Assembly: GCA_947177035.1 (NCBI GenBank)
Contig: CAMWSS010000003.1
Location: 1 to 64,000 of the forward strand
Source of the DNA: an uncultured Porphyromonadaceae bacterium
GTDB lineage: Bacteria; Bacteroidota; Bacteroidia; Bacteroidales; Muribaculaceae
Length of the DNA stretch: 64,000 bases
Direction: 5' to 3'
The notes beneath the pieces are model-generated. The model had not been told where the DNA came from. It did not search any database and saw only the letters and a program-made list of their open reading frames with translations. The position numbers and the translations under genes are program-made. Shown here one piece after another: positions 1 to 9,470 of this stretch. The first letter of the stretch is position 1; each line of letters opens with the position of its first letter.

Positions 1-124
1 CAGTGCGGTCGTTGCGGTTTGTGTTGCCGAGCGAACTGCAGTCATAATCGGCTGCATTCGCCACCGAGGCAATACCCGCAACGGCTGCAACTGCCACCGA
101 TTTGAAGAGTAAATGCTTCTTCAT
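1..124 (-). CDS. Secreted protein of unknown function, N-terminal fragment (runs off window)
   Basis: Too short for the ORF track. The minus strand reads from an ATG at 122-124 to the window edge, 41 codons without a stop. The product begins MKKHLLFKSVAVAAVAG and ends its leader in ASVANAADYDC, a standard Sec signal peptide with an Ala-X-Ala cleavage site and no lipobox, so the protein is probably periplasmic or outer-membrane. A good Bacteroidetes promoter lies 64-94 nt upstream (188-218). Only about 20 mature residues are visible, so no family can be assigned. Confidence 0.75.
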   Translation of the reverse strand, partial: MKKHLLFKSVAVAAVAGIASVANAADYDCSSLGNTNRNDRT

Positions 125-187
125 AAGTTAAGTGTGTAATGTTAGTTATAATTGTGAATTGTAAAATATCATGGCATTATTACCCGG

Positions 188-218
188 CAAAAGTAACCTA
201 AAAAATGCAAATTTGCAA
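188..218 (-). promoter_or_regulatory. Bacteroidetes-type promoter for the 1..124 gene
   Basis: On the minus strand TTG (216-218), a 20-nt spacer and TACTTTTG (188-195) match the -33 TTG / -7 TAnnTTTG consensus. Predicted leader is about 60 nt. Confidence 0.6.
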
Positions 219-281
219 CTATCAATTGCAAAAAAATCAAAAATCCACAGCATTCACAGCAACATGCCTGACTTCGGCAAT

Positions 282-1364
282 TCAGTCGAGCATCAGGGCG
301 ATGCGGGGCCGGATTGCCGGAAGTCCGGTCACGTCGGCAATGGGGCGGCTGCCGAACATCAGCGCGGTGAGCACTTCGGGGGTGACGTCGAGATCGGGAA
401 CACAGCCTGCCGGCATGGCGGCAATATGCTCGACCGATGCGGAGCGTATGCGATAGCAGCCGCAGTTGTCGGCCACAATCGGATCTGAAACTCTGACGGT
501 TAGGTCGAGCGACGGATTGGCCGCCGCGATTATCGAGAGCGCATGGCCCGCATTGACAACCCGGAGCATGGCGCCGGGCTGGAAGTTTCCGCCTTCAACG
601 TCATCGCCCGGATGGGTCATCAGCGTCAGCGGTCTGTCGGGGCAGCGTTTGCGCATGACGGTGAGCACGGCGTTTGCGGCGTCGTCGCTGTCGGCGAGAA
701 GTTCGGTGATGCGAACCACGTCGGAAGCCGGCTCGTTGCGTCCCCACGCCATGGCCACGACGCGGCCGCTCTCCGCCTCGGCCACGGCGGCAAACGGGGA
801 GTTGCCGATGCGGGCGTCGTCCATCACGGTGAGGAACTGGGTGCGCGATTGCTGAACGGCGCAGAGGCGGGTTGCCGTCAGGCGCTCAAAGTCGGGATAT
901 AGGCGCAGAGGGTCGCCCGATGCCTCGACATAGTTGCCGGAAAAGGGGAAACGGTGGGCGGCGGTGTAGCGCTCGGGGCGGCAGTAGCCCACGGTGGCGA
1001 AGCCGAAGCGCCGGTAGTACTGCCGGAGAGTGTCTGACGCCGGGATCAGGCCGACGAAAGTGTCGCCGCGTCCTGCCGCCTCGGCCACGGCCATAGCCAT
1101 GAGCCGGCTCATGAATCCGCGGGCGCGGTATTTGCGGAGCGTTCCTGCTCCATAGATATAGGCCAGTCCGACTCTGTCGCCGTGAAACGTCATGGCATAG
1201 GATAGCAACAGCAACGAGCTTACGGTCACATTGTCGGTCGGATCGCTGAGGGTCAGGGCGTCGTCATCGCAATATGCTGCGTCGAAAAACATTTTTTTCC
1301 ACTCAGCTCCATCGGCGGGAAAGCACTCCTGCCAGATTTTCAGAATGTCAGCTTTTTTGCTCAT
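282..1364 (-). CDS. GNAT N-acetyltransferase, two-domain Eis-like type
   Basis: 360 aa. The N-terminal third is a GNAT fold: the acetyl-CoA loop is visible in GAGTLRKYRARGFMSRLM (about residues 91-108), followed by a second GNAT helix with YYRRFGFATVGY. The remaining ~200 residues match the size and place of the second GNAT-like plus SCP2-like domains of Eis-type acetyltransferases; this part is inferred from architecture. The substrate cannot be read from sequence. It lies downstream of ribBA on the same strand, separated by a 47-nt inverted repeat (1388-1434) that probably ends or attenuates the upstream transcript. Confidence 0.8.
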   Translation of the reverse strand: MSKKADILKIWQECFPADGAEWKKMFFDAAYCDDDALTLSDPTDNVTVSSLLLLSYAMTFHGDRVGLAYIYGAGTLRKYRARGFMSRLMAMAVAEAAGRGDTFVGLIPASDTLRQYYRRFGFATVGYCRPERYTAAHRFPFSGNYVEASGDPLRLYPDFERLTATRLCAVQQSRTQFLTVMDDARIGNSPFAAVAEAESGRVVAMAWGRNEPASDVVRITELLADSDDAANAVLTVMRKRCPDRPLTLMTHPGDDVEGGNFQPGAMLRVVNAGHALSIIAAANPSLDLTVRVSDPIVADNCGCYRIRSASVEHIAAMPAGCVPDLDVTPEVLTALMFGSRPIADVTGLPAIRPRIALMLD

Positions 1365-1387
1365 TTTTCAGGTATCAATAGGAGGGG

Positions 1388-1434
1388 TCAGTGATGCGGC
1401 ACCGCTAATATATTAAGGAGTGCCTCATCACTGA
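1388..1434 (-). terminator. Inverted repeat between ribBA and the GNAT gene
   Basis: Arms TCAGTGATGCGGCAC (1388-1402) and GTGCCTCATCACTGA (1420-1434) pair at 14 of 15 positions around a 17-nt AT-rich loop. There is no strong T tract, so it may be a terminator or a partial attenuator. Confidence 0.55.
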
Positions 1435-1458
1435 TAACAATCGTGGCATGGCGGCCGT

Positions 1459-2667
1459 TCACGCCTGCTTCAGATCGTGGCCCATGCGGGAGCGCTTCGT
1501 GGCCAGATAGCGTCGGTTGTATTCGTTGGGGGCCGTTTCGATGGGCACTGTCTCGACGATCTCCAGACCATAGCCCTGAAGGCCCACGCGCTTGGTGGGG
1601 TTGTTGCTCATCAGGCGCATTTTTGTCACCCCGATGGCTTTGAGAATCTGAGCTCCGACGCCATAGTCACGCTCGTCGGCCTTGTGGCCCAGACAGATGT
1701 TGGCGTCGACGGTGTCCATGCCCTCTTCCTGGAGCTTATAGGCTTTCATCTTCTCCATCAGTCCGATTCCGCGGCCCTCCTGCATCAGGTAGACCACGGC
1801 GCCGCGGCCCTCGCTCTCGATTCGGCGCATGGCCGTGTGGAGCTGTTCGCCGCAGTCGCAGCGGCGAGAGGCGAAGATGTCGCCGGTGGCACAGCTGGAG
1901 TGCACGCGCACCAGCACCGGCTCGTCAGACTCGCGCAAGTCGCCTTTGATGATGGCTATGTGTTCGAGTCCGTTGCTTTTCTGGCGGAAGGGGATGGCGC
2001 GGAAGTGTCCGTATTCCGTCGGGAGATCCACCTCAACACCCTGCTCGACAAGGCTTTCAGTGCGGTTGCGATATGACACCAGGTCGGCGATGCTGATGAG
2101 TTTGAGGCCCCATTCGTCGGCGAGGCGGCGCAGTTCCGGCAGGCGGGCCATCGATCCGTCGTCGCTCATGATCTCCATGAGCGCAGCGGCGGGCCGCAGT
2201 CCGCTCAGGCGGGCCAGGTCGACGGCGGCTTCGGTGTGGCCCGTGCGGCCGAGCACTCCGGCATCGTTGGCATAGAGCGGGTTGATGTGGCCCGGACGGC
2301 CGAAGGTGGCGGCCACCGACGCGGGGTCGGCCAGGGCGCGGATTGTGGCGCAACGGTCCTGGATGCTCACTCCGGTGGAGCAGCCTTCGAGTTTGTCGAC
2401 GGTGACGGTGAAGGGGGTGCCGAGCACCGAGGTGTTGTCAGGCACCTGCGGGTCAAGCGCGAGTTCGCGTGCACGACTCATGGTGATCGGCGCGCAGAGC
2501 ACTCCGCGGGCGTTTTTGAGCATGAAGTTGACCTGCTCGGGGGTGATCTTCTCGGCCGCGACAATCAGGTCTCCCTCATTTTCGCGGTCTTCGTCGTCAA
2601 CGACAATGACGAACCGGCCCTGCCGGAAATCATCCAGAGCTTCTTCTATAGTATCGAGTTTAATCAT
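1459..2667 (-). CDS. ribBA: Bifunctional 3,4-dihydroxy-2-butanone-4-phosphate synthase / GTP cyclohydrolase II
   Basis: 402 aa, normal for RibBA, supplying both precursors of riboflavin. Residues ~1-200 are the DHBP synthase domain, with the acidic metal/phosphate loop [11 protein letters not shown] near the N-terminus and [12 protein letters not shown]. Residues ~205-402 are GTP cyclohydrolase II, with the zinc site [17 protein letters not shown] and the catalytic stretch QEGRGIGL. The start overlaps the end of the upstream LptF/G gene by 8 nt, so the two are cotranscribed. No FMN riboswitch is seen upstream, which fits an internal operon position. Riboflavin synthase is about 26 kb away in this window. 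Confidence 0.97.
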   Translation of the reverse strand: MIKLDTIEEALDDFRQGRFVIVVDDEDRENEGDLIVAAEKITPEQVNFMLKNARGVLCAPITMSRARELALDPQVPDNTSVLGTPFTVTVDKLEGCSTGVSIQDRCATIRALADPASVAATFGRPGHINPLYANDAGVLGRTGHTEAAVDLARLSGLRPAAALMEIMSDDGSMARLPELRRLADEWGLKLISIADLVSYRNRTESLVEQGVEVDLPTEYGHFRAIPFRQKSNGLEHIAIIKGDLRESDEPVLVRVHSSCATGDIFASRRCDCGEQLHTAMRRIESEGRGAVVYLMQEGRGIGLMEKMKAYKLQEEGMDTVDANICLGHKADERDYGVGAQILKAIGVTKMRLMSNNPTKRVGLQGYGLEIVETVPIETAPNEYNRRYLATKRSRMGHDLKQA

Positions 2668-4585
2668 TTTCAGTGGTGATTATATTTTCAATTTTGTCTG
2701 TTTCGTCTTTTATGAGCGCCACCTTGCGGCGGAAACGGAGCTGCCAGCGTCTGGCCAGGAGCCACACCGGCATTCCCAACGGCAGGCACCAGAACATGAA
2801 GCGGCTTCCGGCCGATGCCGCCGACGGGTGGAGAATGCGGAAGTTATGGAGCAGCGGCAGGCGGTTGAGCGCGTTGATAATCCTGACCGAGCGGGAGTTG
2901 GAGAGATATGCGACTGTGAGTTCCAGCGCGGCGGCGACTTCCTGCACTCGCCGCGACGGATATCCGCCGCCGATCCAGTAGTCGCGATAGCTCTGCGGCC
3001 GGCCGAAGTCGGCCTGAAATGAGAGACATGCCTGCCTGAGGGCGGCCGTCATCTCCAGCGCGCGCTCCGTGTCGACTTCCTCGATCACCACCTCTTTGCG
3101 CTGCAGCTCGCGGCGGTCGGTGTTGAGCAGTCCGCGCAGCATGTTTTTATAGGCGTCGGCATTGAACACGGCCGAGTCGTTGACGGCCTTGTAGGTCACG
3201 AAGAAACCGAGTGGCAGCAGGATCGACGAGCTGAGCCACACGCCCTGCCAGACGGCCACCTTGCCGTCGCGCGCCAGTTTCATGCCGGTGTTGTCGATGA
3301 TATAGTAGACAATGAACAGCAGCACTGAGATGACCAGCGGCATTCCGAGGCCGCCTTTGCGTATGATGGCGCCGAGCGGGGCTCCGATAAAGAAGAAGAC
3401 GATGCAGGCCAGCGAGAGGGTGAATTTTTTTTGCAGCTCGATCGAGTGGCGGCGCATGATCTTGGCTTCGTCGTCCATATAGAGCGAGCGGCCGAGGTTT
3501 TCCATGCGCTTCTGCTGCACGGCTCCCTGGGCCGACATGAAATACCGGCGTCGCGCCGAGAGATCGGCCGCGGCAAAGAGCGAGTCGATGTCGACCGGGC
3601 GCGCCATCGCGTCAATATGCTTCGGCTCGGTCACCGACGATCCGTCGGGCGCCACCGTCTCGCGATATCGTTCGAGTCCGAGAATCCGGTCGCCGAGCAG
3701 GGCGTTGCCGATGTCGGTGCCGAGGCTGTCGACCCGCTGATGGAGCGAATCGATCGAGTGAGCGAGCTGGCTGACGTTCTTGCCGATATAGAGCGAGCGC
3801 ATGTCGCTCTCGTCCATGCGGGTGAAGTTGGCGTCGAAGTCGAGCATGAACTGCTTGAGCCTGAAGCTTTCGCGGCGATAGAGCTGATTGCGGGCCGCGG
3901 TGTTGACTCCGGTGGCGTCGCGCAGATTCTCGAACAGTTCGCCGGTGTGCATGGTCAGATAGAGGTGGGTCTTGTCGTCGCTCATGGCCAGCGCGGCCGA
4001 GTCGGCCAGGATCACCCTTGACCGCTCGAAGCCCTGACGGATGTCGTAGATCATCACGTCATAGAGCATTCCCGTTTCGTGGTTCTTCTCGCTGACGAAT
4101 ATGTTGACGTTAGGGAGCTGATAGTTGAACTCGCCCTCCTTAATGTCGAGTTCGGGCGATTTCTGCCTCATCGATCGCAGCAGGGTCCACATGCGCGCCT
4201 GGGCCAGCGGCAGGGCGTTGTTCTGGAAGAAAAAGGCGCCTATCGAGATGAAGACCATGAGCCATATAAGCGGCTTCATGACCCGGAAGAGCGAGATGCC
4301 TCCCGCCTTCATTGCCGTCAGCTCGAAGCTTTCGCCGAGGTTGCCGAACGTCATCAGCGAGGCCAGCAGAATCGCCAGCGGCAGAGCCAGGGGCACCATC
4401 GACAGGGCGGCATAGAAAAACAGTTCGGCCAGCACGTCAATGCTCAGGCCCTTGCCGACCAGGTCGTCGATATGCTGCCACAGGAACTGCATCAGCACAA
4501 TGAACGTGCAGATCAGGAAGGTCATCACAAAGAGCGGCAAAAAGCTCTTGAGCATGAACCGGTCAAGTTGCTTTAGCGGAAACAT
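2660..4585 (-). CDS. LptF/LptG family lipopolysaccharide export permease
   Basis: 641 aa. This inner-membrane permease of the LptB2FG transporter extracts lipopolysaccharide for transport to the cell surface. Membrane helices are seen at ~12-35, 55-80 and 100-120, then a large periplasmic beta-jellyroll, then three more helices around 390-470, in the order typical of YjgP/YjgQ proteins. Bacteroidetes members are longer than proteobacterial ones (about 360 aa) because of an extended periplasmic region and a C-terminal tail; here the tail ends in another hydrophobic segment. Family members normally begin LDRxxLKxF, which supports the ATG at 4583-4585. The promoter is so close that the mRNA may be leaderless. 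Confidence 0.92.
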   Translation of the reverse strand: MFPLKQLDRFMLKSFLPLFVMTFLICTFIVLMQFLWQHIDDLVGKGLSIDVLAELFFYAALSMVPLALPLAILLASLMTFGNLGESFELTAMKAGGISLFRVMKPLIWLMVFISIGAFFFQNNALPLAQARMWTLLRSMRQKSPELDIKEGEFNYQLPNVNIFVSEKNHETGMLYDVMIYDIRQGFERSRVILADSAALAMSDDKTHLYLTMHTGELFENLRDATGVNTAARNQLYRRESFRLKQFMLDFDANFTRMDESDMRSLYIGKNVSQLAHSIDSLHQRVDSLGTDIGNALLGDRILGLERYRETVAPDGSSVTEPKHIDAMARPVDIDSLFAAADLSARRRYFMSAQGAVQQKRMENLGRSLYMDDEAKIMRRHSIELQKKFTLSLACIVFFFIGAPLGAIIRKGGLGMPLVISVLLFIVYYIIDNTGMKLARDGKVAVWQGVWLSSSILLPLGFFVTYKAVNDSAVFNADAYKNMLRGLLNTDRRELQRKEVVIEEVDTERALEMTAALRQACLSFQADFGRPQSYRDYWIGGGYPSRRVQEVAAALELTVAYLSNSRSVRIINALNRLPLLHNFRILHPSAASAGSRFMFWCLPLGMPVWLLARRWQLRFRRKVALIKDETDKIENIITTEND

Positions 4586-4589
4586 GGTG

Positions 4590-4620
4590 CAAAGTTACGC
4601 AGAATTCTCCGCGTGCGCAA
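4590..4620 (-). promoter_or_regulatory. Promoter for the lptG-like gene, abutting its start codon
   Basis: On the minus strand TTG (4618-4620), a 20-nt spacer and TAACTTTG (4590-4597). Only 4 nt separate the -7 element from the ATG. Confidence 0.7.
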
Positions 4621-4623
4621 CAA

Positions 4624-4655
4624 TTTGGATGTTTCGCCGTTTTTATGTAAGTTTG
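4624..4655 (+). promoter_or_regulatory. Promoter for the small beta-barrel gene
   Basis: TTTG (4624-4627), a 20-nt spacer and TAAGTTTG (4648-4655), divergent from the lptG-like promoter. Leader is about 15 nt. Confidence 0.7.
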
Positions 4656-4674
4656 CAGTGTAAAAACCAATCGA

Positions 4675-5262
4675 ATGAAAAGATTTATTCTTGTCGCCAT
4701 AGTGGCGATTGTCGGCCAGTTGGCCGGAATCCAGGCCCAGAATGCCGTTTACGATATGGCCATAGCGCCCAAGGACACGGCGCGCGTCCAGTCGGTCCAC
4801 GACCCGATTCCGGGGCCAGGCTATGCAGGCGCGGCCTCGCTCGACATTCTTGCCGCAGGCCCATACGGAAACACGGCCATCGGCGCCACGACGGTGCACG
4901 GGGTGATGTTTCGGGAGCGCTATTATTTCGGAGCCGGAGCCGGCTTCCTGCATGACACCGGCAACTCGAAATGGACCATCCCCGTGTTTGCCGAAGGACG
5001 CATATATTTCAAGTCGGCCAGCCGCAGGATCTATCCCAACATCGGCATACGCGCCGGCGGCCTGATAGCGCAGCAGGGCGGCACGGGTTTCTACAGCACG
5101 CTGACGGCCGGAGTGCGGATTCCGCTTGGCCGGCGTCTGGGCCTGATCGGCGAGGTCGGCCCGCAGCTCACGTCGAAATACGTCAGCGACGGATATAACG
5201 CCCCGTATCGCTCGCAGGGCAACAGATTCGGCTTCGCGATCAGAGTGGGGCTGTCGTTCTGA
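4675..5262 (+). CDS. Small outer-membrane beta-barrel protein, unknown function
   Basis: 195 aa with a Sec signal peptide (MKRFILVAIVAIVGQLAGIQAQ). The mature part alternates hydrophobic and polar residues with many Gly and aromatics (for example RERYYFGAGAGFLH, FGFAIRVGLSF) and ends in Phe. This is the pattern of an 8-strand outer-membrane barrel with a C-terminal assembly signal. No catalytic motif is seen. It has its own promoter and is followed after 60 nt by the M60 protease gene; whether they work together is unknown. The barrel call rests on residue pattern only. Confidence 0.65.
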   Translation: MKRFILVAIVAIVGQLAGIQAQNAVYDMAIAPKDTARVQSVHDPIPGPGYAGAASLDILAAGPYGNTAIGATTVHGVMFRERYYFGAGAGFLHDTGNSKWTIPVFAEGRIYFKSASRRIYPNIGIRAGGLIAQQGGTGFYSTLTAGVRIPLGRRLGLIGEVGPQLTSKYVSDGYNAPYRSQGNRFGFAIRVGLSF

Positions 5263-5322
5263 GCGGATTTTCCAAGCATCGCATTTTTTTAACACAATTC
5301 TTTCACCTATACAGTTATACAC

Positions 5323-7932
5323 ATGAAAAAGACCCTCTTCAAGTGGCTGATGGCGCTGATGGCGGTGGTTTCCGTCACGGCCATGCAGTCATGCAAAGAC
5401 GACGGACCCGACGACAACGGCGGCGGACTCGGCAAATATGACTTCACGATAGCCGAAGACGACCTCTATCATAGCGTCGACAAAAATGGCGGACAGATCG
5501 AGATCGACATCCTGACGAGCCTGCCCAAAACACAATGGACGGTAGAATACGACGCCAACTGGCTCATGGCCATGCAGGGGTCGACCATCGACGGCCACGC
5601 ATCGCTCACGATCAACGTGCAGCCCAATTCCGACAACCGGCGCGAGGCCACAGTGAAAGTCAGCAGCCTGACCCGCAACTACAACATCACCATCCGCCAG
5701 TATGGAGTCAACGGCGTCGAGGCCGAAGAGGACTTCCAGGTGAAACCGACCGGAGCGACGGCATCGTCGGAACAGCCGGGCAGCGGCGAAATCAAATACA
5801 GCTATGACGACGATCCGGAGACAATGTATCACTCGCACTGGACCAACACCCGGATGCCGGTGACGCTGGAATATTACTTCTCCGGCCAGGAGTCGATCGA
5901 CTATATCGACTATGTGCCCCGCATGGGCGGCGGCAACGGCGCTTTCGGCAAGCTCAGCGTCGAGGTGGCAACCAATGCTTCACGCAGCAACTATCAGTCT
6001 ATCGGCGATTTCGACTTCCAGGAGCAGGCCACATCAAGCCGCATCAACCTGCCTGAGAGCATGAAAGCCACCGGCGTGAAATTCATCGTCAAGTCCGGAA
6101 CCGGCGGATTCGCGTCGTGTGCCGAGATGAAGTTCTGGCGCCGCAACACCGACCGCAAGCTCGACAAGGAGCTGCTGACGGTGTTTACCGACCTGACCTG
6201 CACCGAGCTGAAACCGGGTGTAGGGCCTGAAGAGATCGGCGCCCTGAGCAACGAGTTCTTCCAGGATCTGGCCGAGATCATACGCACCGACTCTTATGAC
6301 CCGATCGAGAAGCTGATCCGCATCCACGAATATGAACCGTATTCCAACCCCGTGGAATGGGCCGAGAAGCTGATGACCAAGATATACAGCAATCTCGACA
6401 ACCCGATGGGCATACACGTCACCAAAGGCCAGACCGTGATCCTGTGTGTAGGCCCGACCCACGGCCACAGCGTGTCGGTTATGTGTGTGGGCGAGCACAA
6501 GGCGTCGGGCAGCGACGACTATGCCATCCCCGATGCCTCAGGCCCGTCGTATCTGCTGACCGAGGGCGTCAACGTGCTCACGATGACCTCCGACGGCCAG
6601 CTGTTCCTGATGTACACCGCCGATCCTTCGCAGCCGAAGATCAAGGTGCACGTTCCCGTCGGCGACAACGGCCGCCTGGCCGGCTACTTCGACCTGAAGG
6701 AGCACAAGACCGACGAAATGTATAAGAAGATCGTGGCAAAGGCCACCCACAAATACTTCGTCGTGAAGGGCGAGCGCATGATGTTCATGTTCCACCGCAA
6801 CAGCCTGGCCTGCTCGTCGATGGTGAGCGCCATCCAGACCTGGGACCAGTTCGTGAAATGGCAGCAGGACTTCATGGGCATCGACGATGTGCGCCCCTCG
6901 AAGTGGAACAACCACCTGATGGGAGTGTCGATGGAAGGAGCCTACATGTGGGCCAGCAACTGGCGCATGGGCTTCATCAACACATATCTCGGCAACATCC
7001 TTGAATATAACCAGCTGATGGCCGAAGAGGACAACGCCTGGGGTCCCAACCACGAGATGGGCCACGTCAACCAGCTGGCCATCAACTGGATCTCGACCAC
7101 CGAGAGCTCCAACAACCTCTTCTCCAACTATGTGCTCCACAAGCTCGGCAAATACAAGAGCCGCGGCAAGGGCCTGATGTACCGCCACGAAAACATGTAC
7201 CGGTACGATGAATGCTGGGCCAACTTCACCTGGCACGACACCGGACTCTATCAGGGCGAGGACGCCGAACTGCACATGCGCATGAACTGGCAGCTCTGGA
7301 ACTATTACCACCGCGTGCTCGGCGACGAAAAATTCTTTGCCCGCGTCTTCCAGAAGATGCGCGAAGTGGGCCTGAGCGAAGGCGAGGATCCCGGCCGCAA
7401 GCAGCTGGAATATGCCAAGGCCTGCGCCGACGCAGCCGGCGAGGACCTGACCGACTTCTTCGAAGCCTGGGGCTTCTTCCGTCCGATCACCACCACGGTA
7501 GAGCAATACGGCACTTATACCTATCGCGTCACCCAGACCATGATCAACTCGGCCAAGAGCCACATGGCCCAGTATCCCAAACCCCGACACGCGTTTGAGT
7601 ATATCGAAGACCGCCATGCGTCGGAGTTCCCGACCGGCGACTACCGCTACTCGACAGTCGGCGACGTCGGCCACTATTCGACATATGCCGAAAACAAGCA
7701 GCTTTCGGGCGGCATCTCGGCCAACATCAACGGACGCACCGTCAAGATCAACAATGGCAACGAGGCAGTGGCCTTCGAGGTGCGCACTGTCGGCAACGAC
7801 GGTTCTTACGGCGAAATCCGCTGGGCATCTAACTTCCTGACCTTCACCGTGCCGTCAGAAGTCAACATAAGCGGCACCGCCCTCTATGCGGTGCAGGCCG
7901 ACGGCCAACGCCGACAGCTGGGCAAGTTCTGA
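5323..7932 (+). CDS. Lipoprotein M60 (enhancin/SslE-like) metalloprotease with BACON and discoidin-like domains
   Basis: 869 aa. A lipoprotein signal peptide ends at Cys24 (AMQSC), so the protein is membrane-anchored and probably surface-exposed. A BACON-like beta domain (~50-130, with WTVEYDANW and a NITIRQYG end) is followed by an F5/8-type-C-like carbohydrate-binding domain (~135-275) and then the M60 catalytic region (~320-770). The zinc motif HEMGH is at residues 577-581. M60 enzymes studied in gut Bacteroidetes, such as BT4244, cleave mucin-type O-glycoproteins, so host mucin is the likely substrate (inference). The last ~90 residues form a further beta-rich module. A strong hairpin follows the gene. 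Confidence 0.9.
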   Translation: MKKTLFKWLMALMAVVSVTAMQSCKDDGPDDNGGGLGKYDFTIAEDDLYHSVDKNGGQIEIDILTSLPKTQWTVEYDANWLMAMQGSTIDGHASLTINVQPNSDNRREATVKVSSLTRNYNITIRQYGVNGVEAEEDFQVKPTGATASSEQPGSGEIKYSYDDDPETMYHSHWTNTRMPVTLEYYFSGQESIDYIDYVPRMGGGNGAFGKLSVEVATNASRSNYQSIGDFDFQEQATSSRINLPESMKATGVKFIVKSGTGGFASCAEMKFWRRNTDRKLDKELLTVFTDLTCTELKPGVGPEEIGALSNEFFQDLAEIIRTDSYDPIEKLIRIHEYEPYSNPVEWAEKLMTKIYSNLDNPMGIHVTKGQTVILCVGPTHGHSVSVMCVGEHKASGSDDYAIPDASGPSYLLTEGVNVLTMTSDGQLFLMYTADPSQPKIKVHVPVGDNGRLAGYFDLKEHKTDEMYKKIVAKATHKYFVVKGERMMFMFHRNSLACSSMVSAIQTWDQFVKWQQDFMGIDDVRPSKWNNHLMGVSMEGAYMWASNWRMGFINTYLGNILEYNQLMAEEDNAWGPNHEMGHVNQLAINWISTTESSNNLFSNYVLHKLGKYKSRGKGLMYRHENMYRYDECWANFTWHDTGLYQGEDAELHMRMNWQLWNYYHRVLGDEKFFARVFQKMREVGLSEGEDPGRKQLEYAKACADAAGEDLTDFFEAWGFFRPITTTVEQYGTYTYRVTQTMINSAKSHMAQYPKPRHAFEYIEDRHASEFPTGDYRYSTVGDVGHYSTYAENKQLSGGISANINGRTVKINNGNEAVAFEVRTVGNDGSYGEIRWASNFLTFTVPSEVNISGTALYAVQADGQRRQLGKF

Positions 7933-7973
7933 TCCGGAGCCTGTCTGCCCAACCTATCACAGACACTTAACTC

Positions 7974-8011
7974 CCGCCCGGTCCGCCGCAATCCTCTGGC
8001 GGACCGGGCGG
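7974..8011 (+). terminator. Strong hairpin after the M60 protease gene
   Basis: A perfect 14-bp GC-rich stem, CCGCCCGGTCCGCC / GGCGGACCGGGCGG, with a 10-nt loop. No T tract follows. It lies 16 nt before the next ATG, so it could also act in the leader of that gene. Confidence 0.6.
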
Positions 8012-8027
8012 ATAACTAACAAGACCA

Positions 8028-8750
8028 ATGAGACTGAAGCACCTGCTGCTCGGACTGGCCGTCACCGCCATGACGGCCGGCGCCATCGAGCCTGTAAAGC
8101 CCGACATGGAGCAAATACGCGCCGAGGTGACAAACCCCAAGTCGCGCTACTACTACCCGAAACTCATGGCGGAATATGAACGCAACGACACGGTGATGAC
8201 GGCCGACGACTACCGCCACCTGTATCTCGGCGCCGTGTTCCAGGAGGATTTCAACCCCTATCGCCATTCGGCCTATGCCGGCCTGATCGAGGAGCTGTAT
8301 TACAAAAGCCACCACTCGCGGTCGGAATGCGACTCGATCATCAAGTATGCCGAGATTTCGCTCAAAGACAACCCGTTCGACCTCAGGCAGATCAACTTCC
8401 TGATCTATGCCCTGCGCGAAAAGAAGAAAAACAACCTGGCCAACATATGGCAGTTCAGGCTCAACCACCTGCTCGAAGCGATAGCCGGCACCGGCACCGG
8501 ACTCGATCCCGAAAACGCCTGGTATGTGATCTATCCCCGACACGAGTATTACGTGGTCAACCTTCTGGGCCGGGTGGCCGACAAGCAGGAATTCGAGCCT
8601 CCATACTTCGACCGCATCTCGCTGGTTCCCAAGAGCGAGAAAGATCCCGCGGCATATTACTTCAACGTGCGCCACATTCTTGAAGAATATCTCCGCAAGT
8701 TTCCCGAAGAACCAGATATTCCCGAAGAGCAGAACCTGCCGGCGGAGTAA
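8028..8750 (+). CDS. DUF4919-like secreted protein
   Basis: 240 aa with a short signal peptide ending near TAGAIEP. The mature protein is helical and charged, with an early NPKSRYYYPKLMAEY motif and the segment AVFQEDFNPYR, which I recognise as the Bacteroidetes DUF4919 family; its function is unknown. Helices spaced like TPR units (for example CDSIIKYAEISLKDNP) suggest a helical-repeat scaffold. It sits between the M60 protease and the FKBP pair. The family assignment is from memory of motifs. Confidence 0.65.
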   Translation: MRLKHLLLGLAVTAMTAGAIEPVKPDMEQIRAEVTNPKSRYYYPKLMAEYERNDTVMTADDYRHLYLGAVFQEDFNPYRHSAYAGLIEELYYKSHHSRSECDSIIKYAEISLKDNPFDLRQINFLIYALREKKKNNLANIWQFRLNHLLEAIAGTGTGLDPENAWYVIYPRHEYYVVNLLGRVADKQEFEPPYFDRISLVPKSEKDPAAYYFNVRHILEEYLRKFPEEPDIPEEQNLPAE

Positions 8751-8784
8751 TTTGTTAGAATTCACAGATAAATACGTAAATTTG
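8751..8784 (+). promoter_or_regulatory. Promoter for the FKBP isomerase gene
   Basis: TTTG (8751-8754) directly after the upstream stop codon, a 22-nt spacer and TAAATTTG (8777-8784). Leader is about 30 nt. Confidence 0.65.
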
Positions 8785-8818
8785 CACTGAAATAAAAACC
8801 AAAATTCACTTTAAGACA

Positions 8819-9442
8819 ATGAACGACAAGAACTTTGACCGCATCAGCTATGCTCTTGGTCTGAGCATGGGCAACAACTTCCGCGCATCAGGAATCGAAA
8901 GCATCAACGTGGCTGACTTCGCCGAAGGCGTGCAGGCCGTTTTTTCCGGCTCGACAGACCTGAAAATGAGCTATGATGAAGCCAAGGAAGAGATCCGCAA
9001 ATACTTCACCGCCATGCAGGAACGCCAGCAGGCCGAAGCAGCCAAAGCCGGCGAACAGAACCGCCGCCTCGGAGCGGCATATCTGGCCGACAACGGCAAG
9101 CGCCCCGAAGTGGTGACCACCGCATCGGGCCTGCAATATGAAATCATCCGCAAGGGCGAAGGCGCCACTCCCAAAGACACCGACCGCGTCAAGGTGCACT
9201 ACACCGGACGCCTGATCGACGGCACCGTGTTTGACGACTCCGTTGAACGCGGCGAACCGGCCACCTTCGGCGTGACCCAGGTTATCCCCGGATGGGTCGA
9301 AGCCCTTCAGCTGATGCCTGTCGGCTCGAAATGGCGTCTGCACATCCCGTCGGAACTGGCCTACGGACCAAACGGAGCCGGCGGTGTGATCGGTCCCGAC
9401 GCCGTGCTCGTCTTCGACGTTGAGCTTCTCGAGATTCTCTAA
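8819..9442 (+). CDS. FKBP-type peptidyl-prolyl cis-trans isomerase, FklB/Mip-like
   Basis: 207 aa, catalysing cis-trans isomerisation of X-Pro bonds. Residues ~1-95 form the helical FKBP_N dimerisation domain (YALGLSMGNNF motif and a long basic/acidic helix). Residues ~115-207 are the FKBP catalytic domain, with KVHYTGRLIDGTVFDDS, GWVEALQLMPVGSKW and IPSELAYGPNGAGG. No signal peptide is seen, so it is probably cytoplasmic, unlike the lipoprotein paralog 28 nt downstream. The two genes form an operon ending at the terminator at 10427. Confidence 0.93.
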   Translation: MNDKNFDRISYALGLSMGNNFRASGIESINVADFAEGVQAVFSGSTDLKMSYDEAKEEIRKYFTAMQERQQAEAAKAGEQNRRLGAAYLADNGKRPEVVTTASGLQYEIIRKGEGATPKDTDRVKVHYTGRLIDGTVFDDSVERGEPATFGVTQVIPGWVEALQLMPVGSKWRLHIPSELAYGPNGAGGVIGPDAVLVFDVELLEIL

Positions 9443-9470
9443 ACCAACAACCAGTCATATATCAACTATT

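Noticed and set aside
1477-2076. 199-aa plus-strand ORF and similar long ORFs across ribBA, lptG-like, mdh and nanA (for example 2282..3022, 14463..15485, 51767..53116)
   Set aside because: They are antisense shadows of well-recognised genes in GC-rich DNA; none has a promoter or family motifs.
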